From Fidelibacterota bacterium (GTDB taxonomy: Bacteria; Fidelibacterota; Marinisomatia; Marinisomatales; TCS55): a stretch of DNA of 11,079 nt. This document shows, piece by piece, positions 1 through 8,300 of this stretch (within the stretch, counting starts at the first letter, position 1; every line of letters begins with the position of its first letter). Below the pieces are notes generated by a model. The model ran no database searches and was not told the DNA's origin. It saw only the letters and a program-made list of their open reading frames with translations. The stretch covers positions 1 through 11,079 of the forward strand of contig NZWI01000054.1 of assembly GCA_002701875.1 (NCBI GenBank), given 5' to 3'. A program made the translations under genes and the position numbers.

Positions 1-405
1 ATGGAGTATTATACCACCAACAATCTGGACATCGTAGGGAATCATCTCCCAAGTCTGATCTCGGCCAGCAACACTCCAACTAGAACCGCACATTCTATTA
101 CATGTCTCCTTAACCATAGCAAAAGCCTCTGGTAAAATCTCTTCTAATTTTTCATGCTCTGCTTTAAGGATAAACTTTGTTTGTTCATCTTTGTCACTTA
201 ACGTATCGAGGGCTTTCTTCTTAGCTGCCTCACGGTTAGCGACTAACTCAGTACGCAATTCCACAGAACGTTCTTGCAATTCTTGATCAGATTTGTCCTT
301 TAATGAATCCGCTAATTGATTGATTTTTTCGACTAAGGGATAAAGTTTTTTTATCTCTTTATTTGATCTTGTGCCAAAAATCTTTTTTACAAATTTCTGA
401 ATCAT
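1..405 (-). CDS. secA: Preprotein translocase ATPase SecA, N-terminal fragment (cut by the left window edge)
   Basis: Only the first 135 residues are inside the window; the frame runs off the left edge without a stop. SecA is the cytoplasmic motor ATPase that pushes unfolded preproteins through SecYEG. The fragment starts MIQKFVKKIFG and has the family-typical 'LPEAFAMVKE' (91-100) and 'YDVQIVGGIILH' (124-135), which lead directly into the Walker A region that lies outside the window. Compared with my memory of E. coli SecA there is a charged helical insertion at about 55-85 and a second one at about 107-123 (SSW-SVAG-x4-W-x-M). I associate the latter with Bacteroidota/FCB-type SecA. The ATG lies 2 bases after the nusB stop codon, so translation is probably coupled to nusB; no good Shine-Dalgarno sequence is visible. 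Confidence 0.95.
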   Translation of the reverse strand, partial: MIQKFVKKIFGTRSNKEIKKLYPLVEKINQLADSLKDKSDQELQERSVELRTELVANREAAKKKALDTLSDKDEQTKFILKAEHEKLEEILPEAFAMVKETCNRMCGSSWSVAGRDQTWEMIPYDVQIVGGIILH

Positions 406-407
406 AA

Positions 408-842
408 CTAATTCACTTCTACTTTATTTTCCATTGTTTTATATATATTATCTAAAACTCCGTTTACGAAGCTTGAACTCTCTTCTGTGCTATATTGCTT
501 TGCAATTTCAATCGCTTCACTTATAGATACCTTTGGCGGCACATCATCAATAAAATGAATTTCACTAATCGCAAGAATAAGCAGAAGCCTATCCAATAAA
601 GCAACACGATCAAATTCCCAATTATTCAATCTTGTTTTAATTTGCTCTTCGCACCATTCTTTATTATCTATAGAAAAATTAAATAAACTTGTAATAAAAT
701 TTTTCATATCATTATCATAAGATTGCCTATTTATAATATCTTTCAATACTTTGTCTCGCTTCTCTTTGGTGATTTCGTAAGCATATAAAGCTTGCAGCAC
801 TGCTTCGCGGGCAATTCTTCTTGGGTGGTTTGCTTTTGACAT
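408..842 (-). CDS. nusB: Transcription antitermination factor NusB
   Basis: This 144-residue protein has the usual NusB length and all-helical character. It starts with the RNA-binding arginine-rich segment (HPRRIAREAVLQALYAYE, residues 6-23), where the family contacts boxA RNA. It ends with the conserved 'VSISEAIEIAKQYS' and 'SSSFVNGVLDNI' helices. NusB works with NusE (ribosomal protein S10) in antitermination on rRNA operons. The gene follows ilvE by 54 bp on the same strand and almost touches secA (2-bp gap), so it looks like part of a thiolase-ilvE-nusB-secA unit. The upstream sequence ends TTAGAA before the ATG, only a weak ribosome-binding site. Identification is firm. Confidence 0.96.
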   Translation of the reverse strand: MSKANHPRRIAREAVLQALYAYEITKEKRDKVLKDIINRQSYDNDMKNFITSLFNFSIDNKEWCEEQIKTRLNNWEFDRVALLDRLLLILAISEIHFIDDVPPKVSISEAIEIAKQYSTEESSSFVNGVLDNIYKTMENKVEVN

Positions 843-896
843 TTCTAATTTATTCTATAAATAATAACTGATAATATTTAGGATAACTTCTTTAAC

Positions 897-1916
897 CTAG
901 ATTGGAAATATCCAATTAAATGGATCATCTATTTCCTCGTATTGAATGCTTAATAAAGTTTTTCTTAAAGTTTTAGTAACAGCTCCAAAGCCACCATTTC
1001 CAATGGAATGTTCCTTCCCATCTTTAGTTACTTTCCCAATTGGAGTTACCACGACAGCTGTCCCTGTGCAAAAAACTTCATCTGCACTCAATAATTCATC
1101 AACATGTAAATCACCTTCTTCTACTTGAAGACCTAACATCTCACTTGCGATTCGAATAACCGAGTCACGGGTCACTCCCGGAAGAATTGATCCTCCTAAT
1201 CTCGGAGTTTTTAATGTTTTCCCAGATAACGCAAATAAATTTGCTGCTCCCATTTCTTCAACATAATCCTCATTGGAAGCTTTTAGATAAATTACTTCAT
1301 TATAACCTTGAGATTTTGCCTCACTTCCAGGTAGTAAAGAAGCAGAATAGTTCCCTATAGCTTTTGCATTTCCAATCCCTTTTGGCGCTGCTCTATGGAA
1401 TTTACTAGATATTAATAAATGTAATGGCTTAACACCACTTTTGAAATAAGACCCTACAGGAGAACAAAAAACAATAAGTATATAATCTAAGGCAGGGCCT
1501 ACGCTTATTGATGGAGTCATTCCAAATGTAATTGGCCTTATATACATACTTCCCTTTCCGTAAGGTGGAATATAGTCCATATTATCTTTAACAGTTTCAG
1601 TAACTGCTTTAAGAAAATAGCCCTCTTTCATTGCAGGAATACATAGACGCTGAGTTGATTGCACCATTCGATTTGCATTTCGATCAGGTCTGAATAATAC
1701 GATACGATCCTTTGCAGAATGATATGCTTTCATTCCTTCAAAAACACCCTGCCCATAATTTAATACACTCGATGCAGGTGACATTTCAACTGTACCATAT
1801 GTTATCAATTCACCCTTGGACCATGTTTTGCCAATCTCACATTCACCTTTCCACATACTGCGTGTAGGGTATACTTTAAATTCTAAATTTTCCCAATCAA
1901 GTTTTTGTTTTTTCAT
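897..1916 (-). CDS. ilvE: Branched-chain amino acid aminotransferase (class IV PLP fold, IlvE)
   Basis: The 339-residue protein is full length for the eukaryote/Bacillus-type branched-chain aminotransferase. It transfers the amino group between glutamate and the keto acids of leucine, isoleucine and valine, in the cytoplasm, with pyridoxal phosphate. Visible landmarks are 'NYGQGVFEGMKAY' (53-65), 'FRPDRNANRM' (75-84), the PLP-binding lysine K185 in 'GNAKAIGNYSASLLP' (182-196), 'YVEEMGAANLF' (218-228) and the cofactor-phosphate loop 'LPGVTRDSV' (245-253). The start is well supported: GGAG lies 7 bases before the ATG. It lies between the thiolase (58 bp upstream) and nusB (54 bp downstream). 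Being next to a thiolase is compatible with branched-chain keto-acid/acyl-CoA metabolism, but no dehydrogenase complex is in view, so this link is only an inference. Confidence 0.95.
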   Translation of the reverse strand: MKKQKLDWENLEFKVYPTRSMWKGECEIGKTWSKGELITYGTVEMSPASSVLNYGQGVFEGMKAYHSAKDRIVLFRPDRNANRMVQSTQRLCIPAMKEGYFLKAVTETVKDNMDYIPPYGKGSMYIRPITFGMTPSISVGPALDYILIVFCSPVGSYFKSGVKPLHLLISSKFHRAAPKGIGNAKAIGNYSASLLPGSEAKSQGYNEVIYLKASNEDYVEEMGAANLFALSGKTLKTPRLGGSILPGVTRDSVIRIASEMLGLQVEEGDLHVDELLSADEVFCTGTAVVVTPIGKVTKDGKEHSIGNGGFGAVTKTLRKTLLSIQYEEIDDPFNWIFPI

Positions 1917-1923
1917 TAATTAA

Positions 1924-1928
1924 CTCCA
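1924..1928 (-). promoter_or_regulatory. Ribosome binding site of ilvE
   Basis: On the minus strand TGGAG is followed by 7 bases and the ilvE ATG at 1916. It fixes the ilvE start and is the only clear Shine-Dalgarno sequence in the left minus-strand block. Confidence 0.6.
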
Positions 1929-1974
1929 TAATCAAAATACAAAGTGATAATCCGTCTACAATTCGATTTGTAAT

Positions 1975-3186
1975 TCATTGTTTCCTCTCAACCAACAAAG
2001 CCGAGGCTTCACCCCCACCAATACATAGCGACGCAATCCCTCTTTGGGCATTATGGCTTTTCATAGAATAAATAAGCGTAGTAAGGATTCTTGCCCCACT
2101 AGCACCAATAGGATGACCTAAAGCTATAGCGCCACCATTAACATTTACTTTCTCATTATTCAAATTAAATTTTTCTATTGCTGCCATAGGTACAACAGCA
2201 AATGCTTCATTAATTTCCCAAAGATCAATATTATCTGCGTTTAAAGATTCTTTTTGAAAAATATTTGAGATTGCCCCAATTGGTGCAGTTGTAAACCATT
2301 CAGGAGCGTGAGCTGAAGATGATTGGGATACAATTGTAGCCATAACTTGTAATCCGATTTCATTTGCTCTTTCTCTAGTCATCACCAATAAGGCTGCGGC
2401 CCCATCATTTATTTTAGAAGCATTTGCAGCAGTAATTGTTCCATTTTGATTAAAAACAGGTTTTAGCAGTTTCATTTTTTCAAAATTAGCTCGTTGGGGT
2501 TCTTCATCCGTTTCTACAATAATTGGGTCACCTTTTTTTTGATTAATTATAACAGGAACAATCTCATTATTAAATGATCCATTTGATTGTGCAGCTTGTG
2601 CTCTAACATAGGACTCTTTTGCAAATAAATCTTGAGACTCTCTAGTGTAGTTTTTTTCAGAGGCACATATTTCTGCACAAACTCCCATATGTTTATCATT
2701 GTAGACATCCCATAAACCATCAATGATCATGGAATCAATAATCTGGTCATGCCCTAAGCGTAAACCTTCTCTGCCCTTTGGTAATAAGTAAGGGGCTTGT
2801 GACATATTTTCCATTCCCCCAGCAATAATTATATTTGCATCTCCAGATTGAATAGCTTGTGCCGCTAGCATAACCGACTTGAGGCCAGAGCCACACATCT
2901 TATTAATTGTAAGACATTGAACAGAATTAGGTAAGCCAGCGCTAATAGCCGCCTGTCTTGCTGGTGCCTGCCCCTGCCCTGCGGATAAAACATTACCCAT
3001 AATTACTTCATCTATAATATCTGTTTTAATTCTAGTTTCATCTATAATTGATTTGATTACAATACTTCCCAACTCTGAAGCAGAAATTGAAGATAGACTA
3101 CCCTGAAAAGAGCCTACCGGAGTTCTTTTAGCAGAAACAATAACAATATCTTGATGATTAGACATTATATTTTTATTAGTTGGCAT
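1975..3186 (-). CDS. Acetyl-CoA C-acetyltransferase (type II thiolase)
   Basis: This is a 403-residue thiolase with the complete catalytic set. The nucleophilic cysteine is C98 in 'INKMCGSGLKS' (94-104), 'NEAFA' spans 326-330, the histidine is H358 in 'GGAIALGHPIGASGAR' (351-366), and the second cysteine is C388 in 'CIGGGEASALL' (388-398). The enzyme either condenses two acetyl-CoA to acetoacetyl-CoA or cleaves 3-ketoacyl-CoA. The sequence resembles the acetoacetyl-CoA type (AtoB/PhaA-like), but chain-length preference cannot be read here. The start is uncertain: the ATG at 3165 (residue 8) gives the more usual N-terminus (MSNHQDIVIVSAKRTP), and neither start has a Shine-Dalgarno sequence. 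A TATAAT hexamer and an inverted repeat lie just upstream. It is the first gene of the likely thiolase-ilvE-nusB-secA unit. Confidence 0.93.
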   Translation of the reverse strand: MPTNKNIMSNHQDIVIVSAKRTPVGSFQGSLSSISASELGSIVIKSIIDETRIKTDIIDEVIMGNVLSAGQGQAPARQAAISAGLPNSVQCLTINKMCGSGLKSVMLAAQAIQSGDANIIIAGGMENMSQAPYLLPKGREGLRLGHDQIIDSMIIDGLWDVYNDKHMGVCAEICASEKNYTRESQDLFAKESYVRAQAAQSNGSFNNEIVPVIINQKKGDPIIVETDEEPQRANFEKMKLLKPVFNQNGTITAANASKINDGAAALLVMTRERANEIGLQVMATIVSQSSSAHAPEWFTTAPIGAISNIFQKESLNADNIDLWEINEAFAVVPMAAIEKFNLNNEKVNVNGGAIALGHPIGASGARILTTLIYSMKSHNAQRGIASLCIGGGEASALLVERKQ

Positions 3187-3203
3187 GAAAATTTAATTGA
3201 TAC

Positions 3204-3224
3204 ATACGGTTAAAAATTCCGTAT
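3204..3224. promoter_or_regulatory. Inverted repeat (6-bp arms, 9-bp spacer) before the thiolase gene, possible operator
   Basis: ATACGG at 3204-3209 and its exact reverse complement CCGTAT at 3219-3224 are separated by nine A/T bases. The site lies between the TATAAT-like hexamer (3235-3240) and the thiolase ATG (3186), where a repressor would block transcription start or early elongation. The dyad is seen directly; its use as an operator is an inference. The arms are short, so chance is possible. Confidence 0.35.
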
Positions 3225-3234
3225 TAAACGACGA

Positions 3235-3240
3235 ATTATA
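3235..3240 (-). promoter_or_regulatory. Perfect TATAAT -10 hexamer upstream of the thiolase gene
   Basis: On the minus strand the sequence reads CACATATAATTCG, a perfect -10 consensus. The matching -35 is poor: AAATTG at a 17-base spacing, or TTGTTC at an unfavourable 14. If used, transcription would start near 3228 and give a leader of roughly 40 bases. In such AT-rich DNA a lone hexamer is weak evidence, but it is in the right place for the thiolase-ilvE-nusB-secA unit. Confidence 0.35.
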
Positions 3241-3284
3241 TGTGCTAAATCAATGAACAATTTATAAAATTTATTTTTTGTTAT

Positions 3285-3319
3285 TTTTTTGGTGTGCACA
3301 CACCAAAAAATATTTTTTG
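3285..3319. repeat. Two interlocked palindromes between phoH and the thiolase gene
   Basis: The first is a perfect inverted repeat at 3285-3310: T6-GGTGTG, a CA centre, then CACACC-A6. The second at 3304-3319 (C-A6-TA-T6-G) is a perfect 16-bp palindrome that shares the A6 run with the first. As RNA the first would fold into a stem of about 11 bp with a 4-base loop. A T-rich run follows it only on the plus strand, yet no plus-strand gene ends here. On the minus strand, where a phoH terminator would be needed, the hairpin is followed by an A-rich run instead. So it is either a non-canonical phoH terminator or a protein-binding site upstream of the thiolase promoter. Confidence 0.55.
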
Positions 3320-3384
3320 CCGGTGGGAATTTAAAACAATTGAATTAGCAAAATCATAGATTTCGGACAATAAATATATCTGAA

Positions 3385-4317
3385 TTATTCCTTGTCGTAA
3401 GCCTTTATAATATCTTTAACAAGTTTATGCCGAACAACATCTGATGTACCCAATTTACAAAACTCAATTCCATCAACTTTTTTCAATAGATCAATTACTT
3501 GAATTAACCCGGATCCAGATTTATTAGGCAAGTCAATTTGTGTAATGTCTCCAGTAATAATTGTTTTAGAGTTAACACCTAGTCGTGTAAGAAACATTTT
3601 CATCTGTGTAGTTGTAGCATTTTGAGCTTCATCTAAAATCATGAAAGCATTGTTTAACGTTCTCCCCCTCATATAAGCAAGAGGTATAATCTCAATAGTA
3701 TTATCGCTTAATAAAGGTTTCAGTTGAGATGACGGCATCATACTTCGAAGAGCATCATAAAGTGGGGTCAAATAAGGGTCTACCTTTTCTTTTAAATCAC
3801 CCGGTAAAAACCCCAAATTCTCGCCTGCTTCTACAGCTGGTCTACACAAAACAATTCGTTCAACTTGCTGGTTTTCAAGTGCGTTTGCGGCAAAAGCAAC
3901 TGCGAGATAAGTCTTACCTGTTCCAGCAGGGCCCACTGAAAAAACAATATCATTATTTCTTACTTTATTAATATAATCCTTTTGTCCTTTACTTCTAGCA
4001 GTGATTGCACCATTTTTTCCATAATGTATTGTTTTATCCAAAGCTTTGTTCTCTTGTCCCTTTTGCGATTTATTAACAGTAATCAATGTTTTAATATCCT
4101 TTTGATCCAAAGACCCCTTTCTATCTAGTGTAATTCCCATTTCCTGGAATAATTCATAAATGAACGGGACCTCGGTTTTATCACCATGTATCTTAATTTC
4201 GTTTCCTCGAACAATAATTTGACTTGAAAAATTTTCTTCAATGATTTTTAGATTAGCATCTCCCGGCCCAAAGAATAGAGCAAGATCTACACCATTAAGT
4301 TCGATTGTTTTTTCCAT
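3385..4317 (-). CDS. phoH: PhoH family ATPase (PhoH-like protein)
   Basis: The 310-residue protein has the PhoH layout. An N-terminal domain (about 1-80, with the nucleic-acid-binding-like 'FFGPGDANLKIIEENF') precedes the P-loop ATPase domain. Walker A is 'GPAGTGKT' (129-136), Walker B is 'MILDEAQN' (226-233), and 'TGDITQIDLP' (255-264) follows, with an arginine in 'VVRHKLV' (294-300). PhoH proteins are cytoplasmic ATPases linked to RNA metabolism and phosphate starvation; their exact substrate is not settled. The usual neighbour ybeY is not in this window. The gene is divergent from the TatT-like lipoprotein (85-bp gap) and separated from the thiolase by 198 bp, so it is probably its own transcription unit. 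The ATG has no clear Shine-Dalgarno sequence, but the N-terminus matches the family. Confidence 0.93.
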   Translation of the reverse strand: MEKTIELNGVDLALFFGPGDANLKIIEENFSSQIIVRGNEIKIHGDKTEVPFIYELFQEMGITLDRKGSLDQKDIKTLITVNKSQKGQENKALDKTIHYGKNGAITARSKGQKDYINKVRNNDIVFSVGPAGTGKTYLAVAFAANALENQQVERIVLCRPAVEAGENLGFLPGDLKEKVDPYLTPLYDALRSMMPSSQLKPLLSDNTIEIIPLAYMRGRTLNNAFMILDEAQNATTTQMKMFLTRLGVNSKTIITGDITQIDLPNKSGSGLIQVIDLLKKVDGIEFCKLGTSDVVRHKLVKDIIKAYDKE

Positions 4318-4402
4318 CTAGCAATATAAAATGTTTAGATTCATATTTGAAATTAATCATTTTATAAGGATTTAATTAAAATTTGTGCTCGCTTAGATAC
4401 TT
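4318..4402. promoter_or_regulatory. Divergent intergenic region between phoH and the TatT-like gene
   Basis: These 85 bases separate two divergent starts and must hold promoters for both genes. They are almost pure A/T. Minus-strand candidates for phoH are TATAAA, or TTATAT preceded by TTTCAA at about 17 bases. On the plus strand TTGAAA is visible, but no convincing -10 sits at the right spacing. No operator-like dyad stands out. The region's role follows from its layout; the individual boxes are not reliable. Confidence 0.35.
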
Positions 4403-5269
4403 ATGTATAAAAAATACTTTATAATTATAAATATTATCTTTTTTCTATCTGGATGTGGTAGCAACACAAGGACATATAGTCCTTATTTATCAAAAACAAA
4501 AAATATTCAATTTTTAGTTCAGCAGGGGGAAAAATTTTGGGAAAAACGAGTGAATCCTGATGAAGTAAATCGCTCAAAACTATTTTTATCAAAAGCTTAT
4601 TCTCTAGATCCAAATAATGATGAGGTGGCAGTATTGTATTCTAGAGCATGTCAATTTATCGGACATTATATCGAAACGGATCCAATTAAATCAGATTCTC
4701 TTTTTACAGAAGGAATGTATGTTGCTTGGGATTTTATAATTTCCACGGATAGTTATCAGGAAGGATCAGCATTTAATCAAGGAAATGCTGAAGAAAAGAT
4801 TATTGCAGGTATTGAAAACTTATCTGATGAATTGCTTCCTATTTTATATTGGTGGGTAGCTAATTATTCTAGCTTCTTAATGACTAAACCTGTAATGGAT
4901 CGTCTTGAAAATAGAGATAAGATTGAAACTGCCCTTCACCGAATATTATCAATAAAACCAGATTTCTATTATCATGGAGCAAATCGTATTATTGGCGGTG
5001 TTTATGCTCGATTACCTGGCGTTGAGCTAATTCATGCAGAAAATAACTTTGAAAAATCTATTAAAGGAAGTCCAGATTATTTTGCTACTTATGTCATACG
5101 AGCTCAATATCTACACACTAAAAATGGAGACCGAGAAAAATTTGTTCAAGATTTGCAGAAAGTGCTAAATATGAATCCAACTATTTTGCCTGAAGTATCT
5201 CCTGAAAATCTTTTTGAACAAGAAAAAGCAAAAATCCTTCTTTCAAAGGAAACCTCCCTCTTTAAATAG
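4403..5269 (+). CDS. Lipoprotein resembling the TRAP-transporter T component (TatT-like)
   Basis: The 288-residue protein has a lipoprotein signal: a short basic N-terminus, a hydrophobic stretch and the lipobox LSGC with C18 as lipidated residue. The rest is helical with TPR-like repeats, e.g. 'LFLSKAYSLDPNNDEVAVLYS' spanning about 60-80. The central 'LPILYWWVANYS' (145-156), then 'YYHGANRIIGGVYARLPG' (189-206) and 'NNFEKSIKGSPDYFATYVIRAQYL' (about 214-237), match the pattern I know from TatT proteins such as Tp0956 of Treponema. There TatT is a periplasmic lipoprotein that binds the ligand-binding TatP subunit. No TRAP permease or TatP gene is in the window. The family call is from memory of motifs; the partner here is unknown. 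The next gene on the strand, 116 bp on, is the exported BNR protein. Confidence 0.75.
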   Translation: MYKKYFIIINIIFFLSGCGSNTRTYSPYLSKTKNIQFLVQQGEKFWEKRVNPDEVNRSKLFLSKAYSLDPNNDEVAVLYSRACQFIGHYIETDPIKSDSLFTEGMYVAWDFIISTDSYQEGSAFNQGNAEEKIIAGIENLSDELLPILYWWVANYSSFLMTKPVMDRLENRDKIETALHRILSIKPDFYYHGANRIIGGVYARLPGVELIHAENNFEKSIKGSPDYFATYVIRAQYLHTKNGDREKFVQDLQKVLNMNPTILPEVSPENLFEQEKAKILLSKETSLFK

Positions 5270-5281
5270 CCTCAAAGGTTT
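5250..5281 (+). terminator. Weak inverted repeat at the end of the TatT-like gene, possible terminator
   Basis: AAACCT (5250-5255) and AGGTTT (5276-5281) are complementary across a 20-base loop that spans the stop codon, and the right arm ends in TTTTT. The stem can be lengthened by two G-U pairs. The loop is long and the stem weak, so termination between the two plus-strand genes is possible but poorly supported. The remaining gap to the next start holds nothing else recognisable except a ribosome-binding site. Confidence 0.2.
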
Positions 5282-5372
5282 TTCTAGCAGTTTATCCCTT
5301 TTTTATTGAAATTAGACAATGATTGCAGTAGATCTCTTTTATACTTTCATATATTGGCCAGACTTAGAAAAT

Positions 5373-5378
5373 AGGAGG
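5373..5378 (+). promoter_or_regulatory. Strong Shine-Dalgarno sequence that sets a TTG start
   Basis: AGGAGG lies 7 bases before the TTG at 5386. It is the strongest ribosome-binding site in the window and decides in favour of the TTG start, which also gives a proper signal peptide. Confidence 0.85.
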
Positions 5379-5385
5379 AGTTATT

Positions 5386-8300
5386 TTGAAAAAGATTTTT
5401 TATCAAATATTATTTTTTAATTGCTGTGTTTTATCAGCTGATTCATTGGATGTGTTTTTTAATGATGCTATGATATGGAGAAATATTGGCCCGTTTCGTG
5501 GCGGTCGCGCATTAACGGCTGTAGGTGTTCCATCAAAACCTCTGACCTATTACTTTGGTTCTGTAGGAGGAGGAGTATGGAAAACTGAAGATGCTGGGCT
5601 TGAATGGACGAATATTTCAGATGGATATTTTTCAACAGGATCAGTTGGAGCTTTAGCTGTATCTGAATCAGATCCCAATGTTATTTATGCCGGCATGGGT
5701 GAAGCATGTATTCGCCCTGTAATGACATCTCATGGGGATGGGGTCTATCGTTCTAATGATGGAGGTGAAACTTGGAAGCATATAGGATTAGACGATTCTA
5801 GGACAATATCTGCTATAGCTATTCATCCAAAAAATCATAATACTGTCTATGTTGCTGTTCAAGGTGACCAATATAAAGCAAGTAAGTCGCGTGGAGTTTT
5901 TCGGACATATGATGGGGGCGAAAACTGGGAAAAAGTTCTTTACGTTAATGAACATTCCGGCGTTAGTGGAATTAGTATGGATCGAAATAACCCTCGAATA
6001 TTATATGCATCTTTTTGGGATCATCAAAGGAAGCCCTGGCAAATGCGAAGTGGAGGAAAAGGAAGTGGCATTTATAAATCTATTGATGGAGGGACAACTT
6101 GGAAAGAACTTACAAAAGGATTACCCAAAGAAATGGGGAAAACAGATGTATCTGTTTCTGGAGCTAATTCTAAAAGAGTATATGTAATTGCTGAAGCAGA
6201 AAAAGGAGGTTTATTTCGATCAGATGATGGTGGGAAATCTTTTAAAAGAGTAAATAGCGATCGAACTCTGATTGCTCGAAGTTGGTATTATATTCATGTT
6301 TTTGCAGATCCTCAAGATGTAGATGTAGTATATGTTCTTAATGCGCCATTTATGAAATCTACAGATGGTGGGAAATCTTTTAATAAAATCAGTGTTCCTC
6401 ATGGAGATAATCACGGGCTTTGGATTAATCCAGAAAATAATAAAAACATGATCAATTCTAATGATGGTGGCGCAAATATTTCGTTTAACGGTGGCAAGTC
6501 GTGGTCTACCCAAAAAAATCAACCTACAGCACAATTTTATCGTGTTATTACGGATAACCGATTTCCTTATTATGTTTATGCTGGACAGCAAGATAATTCA
6601 AGTGTGGCAGTCCCAAATCGTACAAGCGGTCGAGGAATTGATTGGTCTGATTGGTATTCTGCAGCAGGATGTGAAAGTGCATATCTTGCCTTTGACCCAA
6701 ATAATCCAGTAGAAGTATTTGGTGGTTGCTATCAAGGAATTATTGAAAAATTAAATGTTCTTACTCGGAAAAGTAGAAGTATTATGGCTTATGAGTATTT
6801 GGGTCTAGGGTCGCTTCCAAGTGATCAGAAATATAGATTTAACTGGAACGCTCCCATTATTGCTTCACCTCATGACCCGAGTGTTATTTATCATGCTGGG
6901 AATGTTCTTTTCAAGACAAATAATGGCGGAGATCTTTGGGAAATAATCAGCCCAGATTTAACAAAAAATGATATTAAAAAACATGATTTAGGTAGTGTAC
7001 CATTTACAAATGAAGCCGCAGGTGGAGAAATATATAATACTATTATGTATGCTGTAGAATCTCAACATGAATCCGGTGAGATATGGACAGGCTCAGATGA
7101 TGGTTTAGTTTTTATAACTCAAGATGGTGGAGAAAATTGGAACAATATTACTCCTAAGGGAATGAATGAGGGTATTGTGAATACCATTGAACTTTCTCCA
7201 CATGATAAAGGAACTGCTTACGTTTCATTTACTAGATATAAATTTGGCGATCTTTCTCCATCAATATATAAAACTACAAATTATGGAAAGAGCTGGACAA
7301 AACGAGTAAAAGGGATCGATGACAACGCCTTTGTTCGAGTTGTTAGAGAAGATCCAAATAAGAAAGATCTACTTTATGCTGGCACTGAGACTGGCTTATA
7401 TATCTCTTTAAATGGAGCAAAATCATGGGAAAAATTCCAGTTAAATCTTCCTGTAGTGCCTATAACAGATCTAACAATTCGAAACAATGATCTTGTTGCT
7501 TCAACTCAAGGAAGAGCTTTTTGGGTTTTGGATGATCTAACACCACTCCATCAATATAACACAAAAATAAAAACAAAAGATTTTCATTTATTTAAACCAC
7601 GTGTTGCATATCGGACTACAGGTGGGAGTGGAAAATCAAAAACTATGGGACAGAACCCCCCTAGTGGAGCTGTTATAATATATCACATATCGAATAAGCT
7701 TAATGATAGCGATGATGTTAAATTAGAATTATTACTTGAGAATAAAGTAATTAGAACAATTACAAATAGATCTGATGAATCCGCTAAAATGTTTGATAAT
7801 GGTACCTATTCATCACAAACTATTACTACAAAAGAAGGCCTCAATCGCTTTATCTGGAATTATAGGATTGATGACATTACTATGGTTAATGATATATCAT
7901 TTTATGGAAGTTATTCAGGATACCGTATTGGACCAGACCAGTATAAAGTTCGATTTACTATAAATGGAAAGTCGAAAACTGAAGATTTGTTAGTTGAACG
8001 AGATCCTAGAGTAGAAATCAAGGATCGTGACAGCAGAGCCCATCAACAACTGATGTCAGATCTTTATAAGCAAATAAATGATCTCCATAGTTCAATTAAA
8101 AAATCAAGAAATGTTAGAGAACAAATTAAGAAAATGAATAGTGAACTTGAGGATAAGGATGATGTAAAAGACCTATTAGAAGCAGGGAAGAAAGCAATTC
8201 AGATGATAGATGAATGGGAAGGCAATGTTGTTCAGACTAAGATGGAAACATTTCAAGATGTAGTCAACTTTTTAAATAGGTTAAATAGTCATATGATACA

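Noticed and set aside
3271..3320. Canonical Rho-independent terminator for phoH
   Set aside because: In phoH's direction the hairpin is followed by an A-rich run, not a T-run. The T-run is only on the other strand, where no gene ends, so I listed it as a palindrome of uncertain role.
5270..5385. Small RNA, tRNA or promoter in the gap before the propeller gene
   Set aside because: No cloverleaf or strong hairpin is visible. TTGAAA, TTGCAG and TATACT are present but not at acceptable spacing; only the ribosome-binding site is convincing.
6220..6591. Minus-strand open frame of 123 codons inside the propeller gene
   Set aside because: It lies opposite a well-supported coding frame with regular Asp-box motifs, and its translation shows no recognisable domain.
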